The position numbers were made by a program, and so were the translations under genes. From positions 1 to 54,575 of the forward strand of contig JBAZNL010000011.1 of NCBI GenBank assembly GCA_041649275.1: a DNA stretch of 54,575 nt. Reading direction: 5' to 3'. The notes under the pieces were generated by a model, which saw nothing but the letters and a program-made list of their open reading frames with translations, had not been told where the DNA came from and did not search any database. Of the stretch, positions 15,524 through 25,183 are shown piece by piece; positions within the stretch are counted from its first letter, which is position 1; every line of letters begins with the position of its first letter. Origin of the DNA: Candidatus Izemoplasmatales bacterium (GTDB lineage Bacteria > Bacillota_I > Bacilli_A > Izemoplasmatales > Hujiaoplasmataceae).

Positions 15524-17410
15524 ATGAGTTACAAGGCGCTCTACCGAACCTACCGCCCTATCGATTTCACCGAGGTCGCCGGGCAGAACCACATCACGAC
15601 GACGCTCAAGAACGCATTGACTTCGGGCAAGGTCGCTCATGCCTATCTTTTCAGCGGCCCGCGCGGAACCGGAAAGACATCGATCGCGAAGATCCTGGCG
15701 AAAGCCGTCAACTGCGAGAAGGCCCCGATCGCGAATCCGTGCAACGTCTGCCCGAACTGCCTGGGAATCCAGGACGGAACGATCAGCGACGTAATCGAGA
15801 TCGACGCCGCCAGCAACAACGGCGTCGACGAGATCCGCGAGATCCGGGACAAGGTGAAATACCTGCCGGGTTATGTGAAATACAAGGTCTACATCATCGA
15901 TGAAGTCCACATGCTTTCGACAGGAGCGTTCAACGCCTTGCTCAAGACGCTCGAGGAACCGCCGGCACACGTGATCTTCATCCTCTGTACGACCGAACCT
16001 CAGAAGATCCCGCTGACGATCCACTCGCGTTGCCAGCGCTTCGATTTCAAGGCGATCACTCCCGTCGAGATCGCCGGAAAGATGAAGGAAGTCATCGCGA
16101 AGGAACACATCAACATTGAGGAAGCCGCGGTGAACCAGATCGCCATTTTCGCCGACGGCGGACTTCGCGATGCGCTCAGTCTGCTCGATCAGACATATTC
16201 GTTCAGCCCCGAAATGATCACGCTGGACGACGTGAATCAGATCTGCGGTGCGGTATCGTTCTCCAAACAGATGGAAATCGTCCACGAGATCTGGCAAATG
16301 GACTCCGCGCAGGCGATCAAGGCGCTCGACGAGCTGATCGCGTCCGGAAAAGACGTCGCCAAGATCTGTCAGAACATGATCCAGTTCTATCGCGACGTGC
16401 TCGTTTACAAGAACGTCGGGTTCGCCGATTCGCTGTCTGTATTAAGCAAGAACGAGGAGTTCATATCAATTACTAAAGCCCTCAGCAACCGCAGAATCTT
16501 CTTCTATCTCGATATTTTGAACAAGGCGGCGAACGACATCCGCTGGAGCAATAACCCGCGTCTTTACCTCGAACTTGCCTTCATCAAGATGACCGACGAG
16601 GAGCCCGAAAGCGACGCCAAGGTCGCAAGGGAGATGAATGAGCTCGAAAACCGGTTGGAGAAGCTCGAAAAGGGTGCTTTAGTCGAATCCGCACCTCAAA
16701 AATCGACAAAAACTATCGATTCCACCGCTTCTTCACGGATCCATACCAAAAAACAAGAGAAAGATACCACGAGCGGAAACGCACCGATCGACCAGACCGA
16801 AAAAGAGCCAGAAACAGCGATTTCCGACACAATAAATTTCGTTCCAGAAAGTGTAGAAAAGCCCGCAAATGACACACAAACCGCACCCGAATCTGCATGT
16901 GTCGACATTTCCAAGACGTACGACATCGGCTTCATCGAAGACGTCCTGAACAACGGCAACCGGAACGACAAGGCCTTTCTCATCAACAACTGGCATCTTT
17001 TTTCAAAGAACGCGTCCGCAGCATCCGGCGCGCAGGTCGCACAGATCTTCGCCGCGGGTACGCTGATGGCGAGTTCATTCGGTCGGATCATCGTGACGTT
17101 CAAGGGCGCCGGCGCATGCAACAAGCTCATGGCGCCGAGTGCCAAGGCCGTGGTCAAGGACGTCTTGAAGCAGTCGTTTGATCGCGACATCGACTATATG
17201 GCACTGCCCGAAGAGGTCTTCAAGGCCATCTCCGAAGAGTTCGCCGTCCTCTATCGCCAGGGTCGCAGGAACATCAAGCTCTCGCCGATCGTCTGTCCCG
17301 ACCTGCGGGACGTATCCGCCGACACCGATGAAAAGGCGACACCGAAAATCGAGAAAGTTGTCGCCGACGCGATCGACCTGTTCGGCGATCTCGTCAAGGT
17401 CAAACGTTGA
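15524..17410 (+). CDS. dnaX: DNA polymerase III subunit gamma/tau
   Basis: The 628-residue clamp-loader ATPase subunit begins MSYKALYRTYRPIDFTEVAGQ. Walker A is GPRGTGKTS (about 45-53), followed by the zinc cysteines (the CNVCPNC cluster), Walker B/DEVH (about 125-130) and the sensor-1 segment FILCTTEPQKIP. AAA lid and collar domains occupy about 170-360. An acidic/Ser/Thr-rich linker (about 365-460, 16620-16900) is markedly AT-richer than its surroundings and precedes the tau-specific C-terminal domain. The family loads the sliding clamp and, via tau, couples the polymerases. No convincing frameshift site for a short gamma form. Operon with ybaB and recR. Confidence 0.96.
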   Translation: MSYKALYRTYRPIDFTEVAGQNHITTTLKNALTSGKVAHAYLFSGPRGTGKTSIAKILAKAVNCEKAPIANPCNVCPNCLGIQDGTISDVIEIDAASNNGVDEIREIRDKVKYLPGYVKYKVYIIDEVHMLSTGAFNALLKTLEEPPAHVIFILCTTEPQKIPLTIHSRCQRFDFKAITPVEIAGKMKEVIAKEHINIEEAAVNQIAIFADGGLRDALSLLDQTYSFSPEMITLDDVNQICGAVSFSKQMEIVHEIWQMDSAQAIKALDELIASGKDVAKICQNMIQFYRDVLVYKNVGFADSLSVLSKNEEFISITKALSNRRIFFYLDILNKAANDIRWSNNPRLYLELAFIKMTDEEPESDAKVAREMNELENRLEKLEKGALVESAPQKSTKTIDSTASSRIHTKKQEKDTTSGNAPIDQTEKEPETAISDTINFVPESVEKPANDTQTAPESACVDISKTYDIGFIEDVLNNGNRNDKAFLINNWHLFSKNASAASGAQVAQIFAAGTLMASSFGRIIVTFKGAGACNKLMAPSAKAVVKDVLKQSFDRDIDYMALPEEVFKAISEEFAVLYRQGRRNIKLSPIVCPDLRDVSADTDEKATPKIEKVVADAIDLFGDLVKVKR

Positions 17411-17425
17411 CCGGAGGTTAATCGA

Positions 17426-17731
17426 ATGATCAATCCGCAAATGCTTAAGAAACTCCAAAAGATGCAGGAAGACCTCAAGCGGGCTCAGGACGAGATCAAC
17501 AACTCGACGTTCTACGGACAGGCCGGCGGATCCGTCGTAAAGGCGGCCGTCAAGGGGACCAAGGAAATCGTCAGCATCGAGATCAAGAAGGACGAACTCG
17601 ACATGAACGACGTCGAGATGCTTCAGGATCTGGTGAAGGCCGCGCTCAACGACGCCTTCGCGAAAGTCGACAGGGAAGTCGCGGAAACGATGGGCTCGCT
17701 GACCCAGGGCATCCGCTTCCCGGGGATCTGA
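17426..17731 (+). CDS. ybaB: YbaB/EbfC nucleoid-associated protein
   Basis: The 101-residue protein begins MINPQMLKKLQKMQEDLKRAQDEI, with the Met/Gln-rich helices of the YbaB family, and has the central beta segment KAAVKGTKEIVSIEIKKDEL. YbaB dimers bind DNA in the nucleoid. Its position between dnaX and recR is conserved across many bacteria. GGAGG-type sequence precedes the ATG, and recR follows after one base. Confidence 0.95.
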   Translation: MINPQMLKKLQKMQEDLKRAQDEINNSTFYGQAGGSVVKAAVKGTKEIVSIEIKKDELDMNDVEMLQDLVKAALNDAFAKVDREVAETMGSLTQGIRFPGI

Positions 17732-17732
17732 C

Positions 17733-18332
17733 GTGCGGTTCCCCCAGTCGCTTGAGACCCTGATCGGCGAATTCATGAAGTATCCCGGGGTCGGGCGCAA
17801 GACCGCGGAACGATTCGCCCTCCACACCATCCATCGCATGGACGGAGAAAGCGCCCAGGCGTTCGCGTCCGCGATCCAGAACGCCAAAGCGTCGATCCGT
17901 CCCTGTCCGATCTGCGGTCACCTGACCGACGGCGAACGGTGCGAGGTCTGCGCCGATCCCCTCCGCGACGGCACCCGCATTCTCGTCGTGGAAACGTCAA
18001 AAGACGTTTTCTCGATCGAAAAGGCGGGCGGTTATCGCGGACTCTATCATGTCTTAAACGGCGCGCTCTCGCCGATCAACGGCGTCGGTCCCGAAGAACT
18101 GAACCTGAAGGCCTTCTGGCCGCGCGTCCAGGACGAACGGGTCAAGGAGATCATCCTCGCAACCGGGGCGACCCAGGAGGGAGAGGCGACCGCGATGTAC
18201 ATCCGCCGCATCCTGAAGGACACCGACCTGCTCGTCACGCGGATCGCCTACGGCGTGCCCGTCGGCGCGAATCTCGAATTCGCCGACGACGCGACCCTTT
18301 CGCGCGCGATCCAGAACCGCCGTTCATTTTGA
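17733..18332 (+). CDS. recR: Recombination protein RecR
   Basis: GTG start at 17733, one base after the ybaB stop; 199 residues, the usual length. Features in order: N-terminal HhH-like helix (YPGVGRKTAERFALH), a zinc finger (CPICGHLTDGERCEVC, about 58-73), a Toprim domain (RILVVETSKDVFSIEKAG onward) and a C-terminal RIAYGVPVGANLEFADDATL segment. RecR acts with RecO/RecF in loading RecA at gaps. Confidence 0.96.
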   Translation: MRFPQSLETLIGEFMKYPGVGRKTAERFALHTIHRMDGESAQAFASAIQNAKASIRPCPICGHLTDGERCEVCADPLRDGTRILVVETSKDVFSIEKAGGYRGLYHVLNGALSPINGVGPEELNLKAFWPRVQDERVKEIILATGATQEGEATAMYIRRILKDTDLLVTRIAYGVPVGANLEFADDATLSRAIQNRRSF

Positions 18333-18376
18333 TTCGAAAAGCCGAAAATCGCGTATTGCGCATGACGTTCTTATGA

Positions 18377-18382
18377 TATAAT
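18377..18382 (+). promoter_or_regulatory. Candidate -10 box for the small membrane protein gene
   Basis: TATAAT in the 100-base gap after recR, followed by GGGGTGATT and ATG at 18434. Confidence 0.45.
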
Positions 18383-18433
18383 AATACTACATAGGGCGGG
18401 AACAATCCCGCAACAAAATCTGGGGTGATTTGC

Positions 18434-18772
18434 ATGTCGATTCAAGGAACCTTCGTCTTTGCCGGCATCATCGAAACCATCGAAGAATTCGTCGGACCGT
18501 ACATCACACAGGGACTCGGCATTCTTACCGGACTTGCCGTCTGGATGCAGGCCGCCATCCTCGCCGGCGCCGCGATCTTCATCCTGATCGGCGTTTTCAC
18601 TTTCATCAAGAAGACGTACAAGATGATTCTCGTGCTTGCGGTCATCGGCGTGGTCGGGTATTTTCTGTATACTTCGGGAGCGCTCAACGGCATCATCGGC
18701 GGACTCGTTCCGACGACCGAGGCCACGACCGCATTTTCATTGCTACATATCATAAGAGTGTTGCCTTTATAA
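18434..18772 (+). CDS. Small two-helix membrane protein
   Basis: Start 18434 (MSIQGTFVFAGII) follows GGGGTGA. The 112-residue product has hydrophobic segments near 28-57 and 66-83 and a short polar tail; no family recognised. Its TAA stop lies inside the terminator hairpin, so the last codons and the terminator overlap. Confidence 0.65.
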   Translation: MSIQGTFVFAGIIETIEEFVGPYITQGLGILTGLAVWMQAAILAGAAIFILIGVFTFIKKTYKMILVLAVIGVVGYFLYTSGALNGIIGGLVPTTEATTAFSLLHIIRVLPL

Positions 18773-18793
18773 CGAAAGGCAATCCTCTTTTTT
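18754..18793 (+). terminator. Strong rho-independent terminator
   Basis: TTGCCTTT (18761-18768) pairs with AAAGGCAA (18775-18782), extended by AAGAG/CTCTT, and is followed by nine or more T residues. Confidence 0.88.
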
Positions 18794-18918
18794 TTTCATG
18801 CCGTTTGAAAAGCGGCCGCACATTCCTTTCGAATGCCGGTACATCGGACGGAAACGAACGGATTCAAGGCACGTCGCAACGCGCTTTTTCGACATCATAT
18901 GCGTAGGGAGAATACAGT

Positions 18919-19998
18919 ATGGAAATCAAAATGGTCAACCTCACGAAAATCTTCACCAGCAAGAACCGCAAGGAGGTCCACGCCGTCGACCATGTCGACC
19001 TGACGATTCCGTCGGGCAAGCTGATCGGCCTGCTCGGACCGTCCGGCTGCGGGAAGTCGACGACCCTTTACCTGATCGCCGGATTGCTTCGCCAGAACGA
19101 AGGCAAGATCTTCTTCGGCAGCGACGAAGTGTCCGAGATGCCGCCGGAGAAGCGCGGCATCGGTCTCGTGTTCCAGAACTATGCCCTTTATCCGCATTTC
19201 ACCGTCCGCGAGAACATCCTGTTCCCGCTGCAGAACCTGCGCGTTCCGGCGGAGGAAGCGAAACAGCGCACCTACGAGATGGCCAAGCTGGTCGGTCTCG
19301 AGGAGATGCTCGACCGCAAGCCGAAGGAACTGTCCGGCGGTCAGCAGCAGCGGGTCGCGATCGCCCGCGCCCTCGTCAAGAAGCCGCGCGTCCTCCTGCT
19401 CGACGAACCGCTGTCCAACCTCGACGCCCGCCTGCGCCTGCAGACCCGCGAGGAGATCAAGCGCATCCAGCGCGAGACGGGCATCACCACGGTCTTCGTC
19501 ACCCACGACCAGGAAGAGGCGATGTCCATTTCCGACGAAATCGTCGTGATGAAGGACGGCGTGATCCAGCAGATGGGGCATCCGCAGGACGTTTACGACC
19601 GCCCCGTCAACCTGTTCGTGGCGAAGTTCCTCGGCAGCCCGCAGATCAACGTCTTCGACGGCGAGATCAAGGGCGGCGCCATTCTCGTCAACGGTATGGA
19701 GGTCGGCAAGACCGAACTGCCCGACCAGAAGGTCAACGTCGGCATCCGCCCCGAAGGATTCGTCATCGACAAGACCAACAAGAGCCCGTTTTTATTCGAC
19801 ATCGACCTCGTCGAGACGATCGGCCGCGACACGACGCTGATCTTCGACGCCGAGATGGACACCAAGACACTCCTCGACAAGAAGACCTTCAAGGCGATCG
19901 TCGACGCGGAGCACCGGATCAAGACGAAGGACGTCGTCCATTTCACCGTCAAGCCCGAGAAGATGCATCTTTTCGACCTTGACGGAAAACGCCTGTAA
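18919..19998 (+). CDS. ugpC: CUT1-type ABC importer ATPase (MsmK/UgpC family)
   Basis: The 359-residue nucleotide-binding subunit has Walker A GPSGCGKST (about 39-47), Q-loop VFQNYALYPH, signature LSGGQQQR, Walker B LLLDEPLSNLD and H-loop VTHDQEEAM. A C-terminal MalK-type regulatory region (about 240-359) contains FLGSPQINVFDGEI and NVGIRPEGF. Such ATPases drive uptake of sugars, sugar phosphates or glycerol phosphodiesters. AGGGAG precedes the ATG. First gene of the import locus; two permeases and a binding lipoprotein follow directly. No confident promoter could be read in the 120 bases upstream. Confidence 0.93.
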   Translation: MEIKMVNLTKIFTSKNRKEVHAVDHVDLTIPSGKLIGLLGPSGCGKSTTLYLIAGLLRQNEGKIFFGSDEVSEMPPEKRGIGLVFQNYALYPHFTVRENILFPLQNLRVPAEEAKQRTYEMAKLVGLEEMLDRKPKELSGGQQQRVAIARALVKKPRVLLLDEPLSNLDARLRLQTREEIKRIQRETGITTVFVTHDQEEAMSISDEIVVMKDGVIQQMGHPQDVYDRPVNLFVAKFLGSPQINVFDGEIKGGAILVNGMEVGKTELPDQKVNVGIRPEGFVIDKTNKSPFLFDIDLVETIGRDTTLIFDAEMDTKTLLDKKTFKAIVDAEHRIKTKDVVHFTVKPEKMHLFDLDGKRL

Positions 19999-20012
19999 GC
20001 GGGGACGTCGTC

Positions 20013-20915
20013 ATGGAAACGAAAAACAACTGGAAGGCATGGCTGTATCTGGCGCCGATGCTGATCCTGATGGCGGTGTTCACGTTCTATCCCCTCATCA
20101 ACGCCTTCATCATCTCGTTCTACAAGGGGTACCGCCCGATCCAGGGGACGATCGAGGGATACACCCTCTTCGGTAACTATCTCGTCGTTCTCAACCATCC
20201 GCAGTTCTGGTCCGCGATGAAGAACACATTCGTGATCGCCTTCGTTTCCGTTCCGATCTCGATCGTCATCTCGCTTTTGATCGCCGTCGCCCTGAAGTCG
20301 ATCCCGAAGCTCACGAAATTCTTCCAGACCGTCTTCTTCCTTCCGTACGTCACGAACGCGATCGCCGTCGGCATGACCTTCTCCGTCATGTTCCACAAAG
20401 ACTACGGTCTCATCAACCTTGTGCTCGGCTGGTTCGGCATGTCTCCGATCGACTGGATCGGCGGACGCTCCAGCTGGTGGACCCAGATGACCGCCCTGCT
20501 CGTCTTCACGATCTGGGAGAGCCTTGCATTCAAGATCCTCGTCTTCACGAGCGGCATGCAGAACATCGACAAGCAGTATTACGACGCGGCCAAGATCGAC
20601 TCGGCCTCGAAATGGACCGTGTTCCGCCGGATTACCGTCCCGCTGCTCTCGCCGATCATCCTCTACATCTCGATCACCTCGATGATCGGCGCCCTCAAGG
20701 CCTATAATTCGGTCATCGGTCTCTTCGGAACCAAACTGGGCAACCCGTCGTATTCGATGATCACGATCGTCGCCTACGTCTACAAATTCAGAGCGGAGTT
20801 GTCTTCATCGGGGTATTACAGCTATGCCGCGGCATCCGCCATCATCCTTTTCTTCATCACGGTCGTCTTCTCCCTGATCCAGGGCGTCGTGTCGAAGAAA
20901 AGGGTGCACTACTAG
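20013..20915 (+). CDS. ABC importer permease 1 (MalF/UgpA-like)
   Basis: The 300-residue permease has six predicted transmembrane segments. The EAA loop region IDKQYYDAAKIDSASKWTVF (about 188-207) contacts the ATPase, and the N-terminus WLYLAPMLILMAVFTFYPL is typical of the UgpA/MalF class. It starts 14 bases after the ATPase gene. Solute not predictable from sequence. Confidence 0.92.
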   Translation: METKNNWKAWLYLAPMLILMAVFTFYPLINAFIISFYKGYRPIQGTIEGYTLFGNYLVVLNHPQFWSAMKNTFVIAFVSVPISIVISLLIAVALKSIPKLTKFFQTVFFLPYVTNAIAVGMTFSVMFHKDYGLINLVLGWFGMSPIDWIGGRSSWWTQMTALLVFTIWESLAFKILVFTSGMQNIDKQYYDAAKIDSASKWTVFRRITVPLLSPIILYISITSMIGALKAYNSVIGLFGTKLGNPSYSMITIVAYVYKFRAELSSSGYYSYAAASAIILFFITVVFSLIQGVVSKKRVHY

Positions 20916-20927
20916 GAGGTGCCGACG

Positions 20928-21857
20928 ATGTCTGATCTCTTCGTTGTCAACAAAAAGGCCTACCGCACCAAGAAGATCCTCGGGAACATCGGCTCCTATG
21001 CGTTCCTCGGGGTGGTCGCGGTCGCGATCCTGATTCCGTTCTACTGGATGATCCTGACGTCGCTAAAAAGCGAGCTCATGATGCAGGAGATTCCGCCGCT
21101 TCTCTGGCTCAAGCCGTCGCAATGGCAGCTGACGAACTACACGGCGCTGTTCGAGCTGGTCGAAAGCGGAACGCGTGCGGGAGAACCGCTCTTCCCGTTC
21201 TTCACCTACCTCAAGAACACCGTCATCGTGTCGCTCATCACGACCGCCGGCACGACGGTCACCACGATCATGGCCGCCTATGCGTTCGCGCGACTCAACT
21301 TCAAGGGCCGCGACACGCTCTTCGCGATCATGCTCGGTACGATGATGGTTCCGGGCGAGATCTTCATCCTGACCAACTTCCTGACGATCGCGAATCTCGG
21401 CCTGTACACCTTCGACCAGACCTTCGGCCAGGTCCTCATCGCCATGACCGTCCCGTTCATGACCAGCGTCTTCTACACGTTCTACCTGCGCCAGACCTTC
21501 AAGCAGATCCCGAACGAACTCTATTACGCCGCCAAGGTCGACGGTACGACCGATTTCGGCTATCTTCTCAAGGTGATGATCCCGGTCGCCTCGCCGACGA
21601 TCGTGACGATCATCATCCTCAACTCCATGGGCGCATGGAGCGCGTACGTATGGCCCGCGATGGTAACGATGAAGGACGAGTTCCGACTCGTCTCGAACGG
21701 TCTGCGCGGCGCCTTCACCGACATCGGGACGGGCCGCACGGATTTCGGCCGGCAGATGGCGGCGGCCACGCTCGTCACGCTCCCGCTCCTCATCCTGTTC
21801 TTCACGTTCCGCAAGCAGATCATGCGCGGCGTGTCCCGCAGCGGCATCAAGGGCTGA
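20928..21857 (+). CDS. ABC importer permease 2 (MalG/UgpE-like)
   Basis: Start 20928 follows AGGAGGTG at 20914-20921. The 309-residue protein has six membrane segments and the EAA motif IPNELYYAAKVDGTTDFGYL near 192-211; FYWMILTSLKSE near the N-terminus is a hallmark of MalG/UgpE permeases. Pairs with the preceding permease. Ends 50 bases before the binding-protein gene. Confidence 0.92.
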   Translation: MSDLFVVNKKAYRTKKILGNIGSYAFLGVVAVAILIPFYWMILTSLKSELMMQEIPPLLWLKPSQWQLTNYTALFELVESGTRAGEPLFPFFTYLKNTVIVSLITTAGTTVTTIMAAYAFARLNFKGRDTLFAIMLGTMMVPGEIFILTNFLTIANLGLYTFDQTFGQVLIAMTVPFMTSVFYTFYLRQTFKQIPNELYYAAKVDGTTDFGYLLKVMIPVASPTIVTIIILNSMGAWSAYVWPAMVTMKDEFRLVSNGLRGAFTDIGTGRTDFGRQMAAATLVTLPLLILFFTFRKQIMRGVSRSGIKG

Positions 21858-21907
21858 ACGGCCCTCTCCATAGGATCAGTACGTACAAACACCATAGGAG
21901 GATTCGA

Positions 21908-23614
21908 ATGAAAAAAGTTCTTTTGTTGCTCGTCGCCTTTGTGACCGTCTTCAGCGTCATCGGATGCGTCGAGGTCGTCACGACGACGACCACCGCCGAA
22001 ATCACGACGACGGATCTGATCACCGGAACGGAACTCACCACCACCCGTCCGCTGGTCTATCAGGATCTGCCCGACGATGAAGTGGAAATCATCTTCTGGC
22101 ACATCTACGGCCAGGGCAAGACCGCGCTTCTCGACCAGATCATCGCCGAGTTCGAGGCGATGTTCCCGAACGTCACGATCACGTCGACTTCGCAGACGGA
22201 CTACAACACGCTTCGCGAGAAGATCCAGATGGGCATGGGCCTGAATCCGCCGGTCGTCCCGACGATGGCGCTCGGGTACCCGGACCACTTCGCCAACTAC
22301 GTGGACGGCGACGCGGCCTATTCGCTGGACAACTTCATCAACTCCAACATCGCCTATGAGATCACCGACTCGACCTCCTCGATCTTCGGCGAGACGGTTC
22401 TGGTCGGGCTGGACCTCGCCGACTTCGTCCCGTCCTACCTTGCGGAAAACAACCAGTACGTCGGCGGGCACTATTATTCCGTACCTTATTCCAAGTCGAC
22501 CGAGACCATGGTCGTCAACGTCGACGTGCTGAAGTACCACATCGCCGAAATCCGCGCACTCGGCATCGAGATCTCCGACAACGGCTACCTCTCGCACACG
22601 ACGCCGCTGACCCTCGAGCAGATCAACCAGCTCGCGGGCGTCCTGCAGAGCACGCTCGTCGACGCGAACGAGGATCCGGTCACCGACGTCGCGAACAAGA
22701 AGTGCGCCTATCTGATCAACTACGACTCCTCCGGCAACATGTACATCAACCTGAGCCGCCAGCTCGGCGCGCCCTACACCAATTCGCTTGGCGAGATCCT
22801 CATCGACAACGCGACGACCCGTTCGATGCTGACGTACATCAACGCCATGTTCCAGAACAACACGATGGTGCTGCCGATCGTCTTCAACGAATCCTACGGT
22901 TCCAACAACTTCATCTTCGGCGACGTCTGCATGTCGGTCGGCTCCACCGCCGGCGTGACGTACAACATCCCGGAGCTGAACCTTCCCGAGGACCTGTCCA
23001 AGCTGAAGTTCGGATCCTTCCAGCCCGACTTCGTCCAGGTGCCGCAAGCCGTGACCGCCGACGACCAGACCGTCACGATCCACGCCGGCGAGACCGCGTT
23101 CACCTTCACCGGCGACCTCTCCTCCGTGCAGCAGGGACCGAACATCGGCATCTTCAAGAACGCTTCGACGACGGAACGTCTCTATGCCTGGCTCTTCATC
23201 AAGTATCTTACCAGCACCGACAACACCGCCCGCTGGGCGATGGATACCGGCTACCTGCCCGCCCGCATTTCCGCCTATACCTCGGAAGTGCCGATCCAGA
23301 TGACCGGAACGTACAGCACCACCTACGCCGACTTCCTCGAGATCGCGCAGGACTTCTGGGCGGCAGACGGCGAACCCGACTGGGATGTCGCCGATGTCCG
23401 TTGGGACTTCCTCTACAAGTCGATGGTCGCCAACATCGCCCGCAACCAGAACTCCTACTACAAGTACGACCCCGCCTTCGCCGCGAAGGGATTGCTCGCG
23501 GGTTCGGCGATCGCCAGGGTCGAGGCCGGCTATTGCCTCGAGAACATCATCACCGAAGCCTATACCCCCGAACAGGCCCTGGTGGCGATGAAGAGCCAGC
23601 TCATCCTCGGATGA
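21908..23614 (+). CDS. Solute-binding lipoprotein of the CUT1-type importer
   Basis: Start 21908 follows AGGAGG; 568 residues. The lipobox SVIGC gives Cys20, followed by a Thr-rich linker (about 24-50). The mature domain starts VEIIFWHIYGQGKTALLDQI, the N-terminus of family 1 extracellular solute-binding proteins, and continues with YPDHFANYV, GHYYSVPYSKSTETMVVNVDVLKY and other UgpB/MalE-like segments. It is larger than most (usual 400-450 residues), with extra beta-rich sequence near 330-420. It hands solute to the two permeases. Next to nuclease genes, so a nucleic-acid breakdown product is conceivable, but sugar or glycerophosphate substrates are the default for the family. Confidence 0.9.
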   Translation: MKKVLLLLVAFVTVFSVIGCVEVVTTTTTAEITTTDLITGTELTTTRPLVYQDLPDDEVEIIFWHIYGQGKTALLDQIIAEFEAMFPNVTITSTSQTDYNTLREKIQMGMGLNPPVVPTMALGYPDHFANYVDGDAAYSLDNFINSNIAYEITDSTSSIFGETVLVGLDLADFVPSYLAENNQYVGGHYYSVPYSKSTETMVVNVDVLKYHIAEIRALGIEISDNGYLSHTTPLTLEQINQLAGVLQSTLVDANEDPVTDVANKKCAYLINYDSSGNMYINLSRQLGAPYTNSLGEILIDNATTRSMLTYINAMFQNNTMVLPIVFNESYGSNNFIFGDVCMSVGSTAGVTYNIPELNLPEDLSKLKFGSFQPDFVQVPQAVTADDQTVTIHAGETAFTFTGDLSSVQQGPNIGIFKNASTTERLYAWLFIKYLTSTDNTARWAMDTGYLPARISAYTSEVPIQMTGTYSTTYADFLEIAQDFWAADGEPDWDVADVRWDFLYKSMVANIARNQNSYYKYDPAFAAKGLLAGSAIARVEAGYCLENIITEAYTPEQALVAMKSQLILG

Positions 23615-23657
23615 CCGGGTTCGAACCCATCCTCCCGCTTCGAAAGGAACGATTCCG

Positions 23658-25163
23658 ATGATCAAACGATTCTTCACGCTCCTCGTCGCCGCATTCGCGA
23701 CGGTCGTCCTTACGGGATGCACGACGACCACGACCGCGGCGACGACCGCGACGACCGTCCCGACGACCGAAACGACCACGACGACGGACGAGCTCGTCAC
23801 CGTTCCCGACCTCACGGGGATGTCGCGCGCCGACATCACGTCCACCCTCACGGCGCTCGGTCTGACCGTCCGATACTACTTCGATGTCTCGGTCGTGTAT
23901 GACGACGAGTCCGACTACGACAAGTTCGTCAAATTCGGTTCCGGAATCGTTACTGGTTCGCTCGTCGCTCCCGGGACGGAGATCCGCGTCTATACGACGC
24001 CGCTCCACCTCGAGGTCGAATACTACCCCAACATCTCCGAATACGTCGATGACGACGACGTTCCGCTGCAAATCACTCCCGCCGATTACGCCGACAAGGA
24101 ATTCATCGCCGACGGCATCGGGGAAGTGACCGTCTTCCGTTACGTCGACGGCGACACGACCCATTTCGAAAGCAACGGGACGAGCTTCTCGGTCCGCTAT
24201 CTGGGAATCGACACGCCGGAGTCGACCGCGCTCTACGAACCCTGGGGAAAGACCGCGGCCAACTACACCAAGGCCGTCCTCCAGTCGGCGGAGACGATCG
24301 TGCTCCAGGCCGAAGGCGAGCGCATGGACGGCAACGGCCGTTATCTCGCCTGGATCTGGTACCGCACGTCGGCCGAGGGGGAATTCTACCTGCTCAACCT
24401 CGAACTCGTCGAACTCGCCTATTCGAAAAGCAAGGTCTCCGTCGGCAGTCGCTTCACGCAGATCCTCACCCTCGCCGACTGGAACGCGTCGCTCACGAAG
24501 CGTCGCGTCTGGGGCGAACTCGACCCGCTCTACGATTACAGCAAGGAAGGCACGCAGATGTCGATCCGGCATCTTCTCGAAAACTTCAACGACTACGTCG
24601 GCCTCAAGGTCGTCGTGACCGGGACCGTCACCGCGCGCCTCGGCAAGAGCGTCTACATCCAGGACGACGAGGGATACGGCGTCTTCATCTATTCGATGAC
24701 CGGATCGGTGGTCCTGCAGGTCGGCGCCAACGTCACGATCGGCGCGCTCACGCCGACGTATTACTCGGGCAGTCCGCAGCTCACCAACTTCAACACCATC
24801 AACATGTCTCTCAACTCGACGGGGAACATCGTCGAACCGCTTCTGATGACGTACGAGGCGTTCACCTTCACCCGCATCGGCGCCTACGTGCGGCTGTCCC
24901 AGCTGGAAATCGTCTCGATCAACGCCGCCGGTTCGAGCGTCGTCTGCGAAGACGCATCGGGACACCGCATCGTCGTCCGCATCGACAGCGATACGGGATT
25001 CACCGCCGAAGACCTCGGGCTTTCCGTCGGTCAGATCGTCAGCGTGAACGGGCCGCTGGGCTATTACGACTTCTCGTTCGAATCTCCGGACGGATACGTC
25101 TATGACAACGATCGGTTCCAACTGATGCTGACGCTCGCCGCCGACATCACGATCATAGAATAA
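23658..25163 (+). CDS. Surface lipoprotein thermonuclease (PASTA + SNase + OB-fold)
   Basis: The 501-residue precursor has lipobox VLTGC (Cys21) and a Thr-rich linker to about residue 45. A PASTA-like domain follows (VPDLTGMSRADITSTLTALG, about 47-115), then a staphylococcal-nuclease domain (about 150-290). Its active site is complete: VDGDT (near 163-167), VRYLGIDTPES (near 179-189) and ERMDGNGRYLAW (Arg near 228), matching Asp21, Arg35/Glu43 and Arg87 of the S. aureus enzyme. An OB-fold domain (about 300-400, VVVTGTVTARLGKSVYIQDDEG) and a second beta domain complete it; OB folds often accompany secreted nucleases. It should degrade DNA or RNA at the cell surface. It follows the binding-protein gene and precedes the giant lipoprotein, probably in one transcript. 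Confidence 0.92.
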   Translation: MIKRFFTLLVAAFATVVLTGCTTTTTAATTATTVPTTETTTTTDELVTVPDLTGMSRADITSTLTALGLTVRYYFDVSVVYDDESDYDKFVKFGSGIVTGSLVAPGTEIRVYTTPLHLEVEYYPNISEYVDDDDVPLQITPADYADKEFIADGIGEVTVFRYVDGDTTHFESNGTSFSVRYLGIDTPESTALYEPWGKTAANYTKAVLQSAETIVLQAEGERMDGNGRYLAWIWYRTSAEGEFYLLNLELVELAYSKSKVSVGSRFTQILTLADWNASLTKRRVWGELDPLYDYSKEGTQMSIRHLLENFNDYVGLKVVVTGTVTARLGKSVYIQDDEGYGVFIYSMTGSVVLQVGANVTIGALTPTYYSGSPQLTNFNTINMSLNSTGNIVEPLLMTYEAFTFTRIGAYVRLSQLEIVSINAAGSSVVCEDASGHRIVVRIDSDTGFTAEDLGLSVGQIVSVNGPLGYYDFSFESPDGYVYDNDRFQLMLTLAADITIIE

Positions 25164-25183
25164 AAAGGAATAAGGAGGGTAAT

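Noticed and set aside
16747..16757. A-run in dnaX as a programmed frameshift site for a short gamma form
   Set aside because: The heptamer is not in the right phase for the classic -1 slip, and no stimulatory hairpin or prompt stop is evident.
21122..21907. N-terminal extension of the binding protein through the permease gene
   Set aside because: It is another frame of the permease gene; the lipoprotein start at 21908 has AGGAGG and a proper signal peptide. Similar run-on frames precede tldE, the 49675 gene, the TPR gene and the exporter.
23617..23628. GGGTTCGAACCC resembling a tRNA T-arm
   Set aside because: It is an isolated palindrome between two genes; no acceptor, D or anticodon arms can be built around it on either strand.
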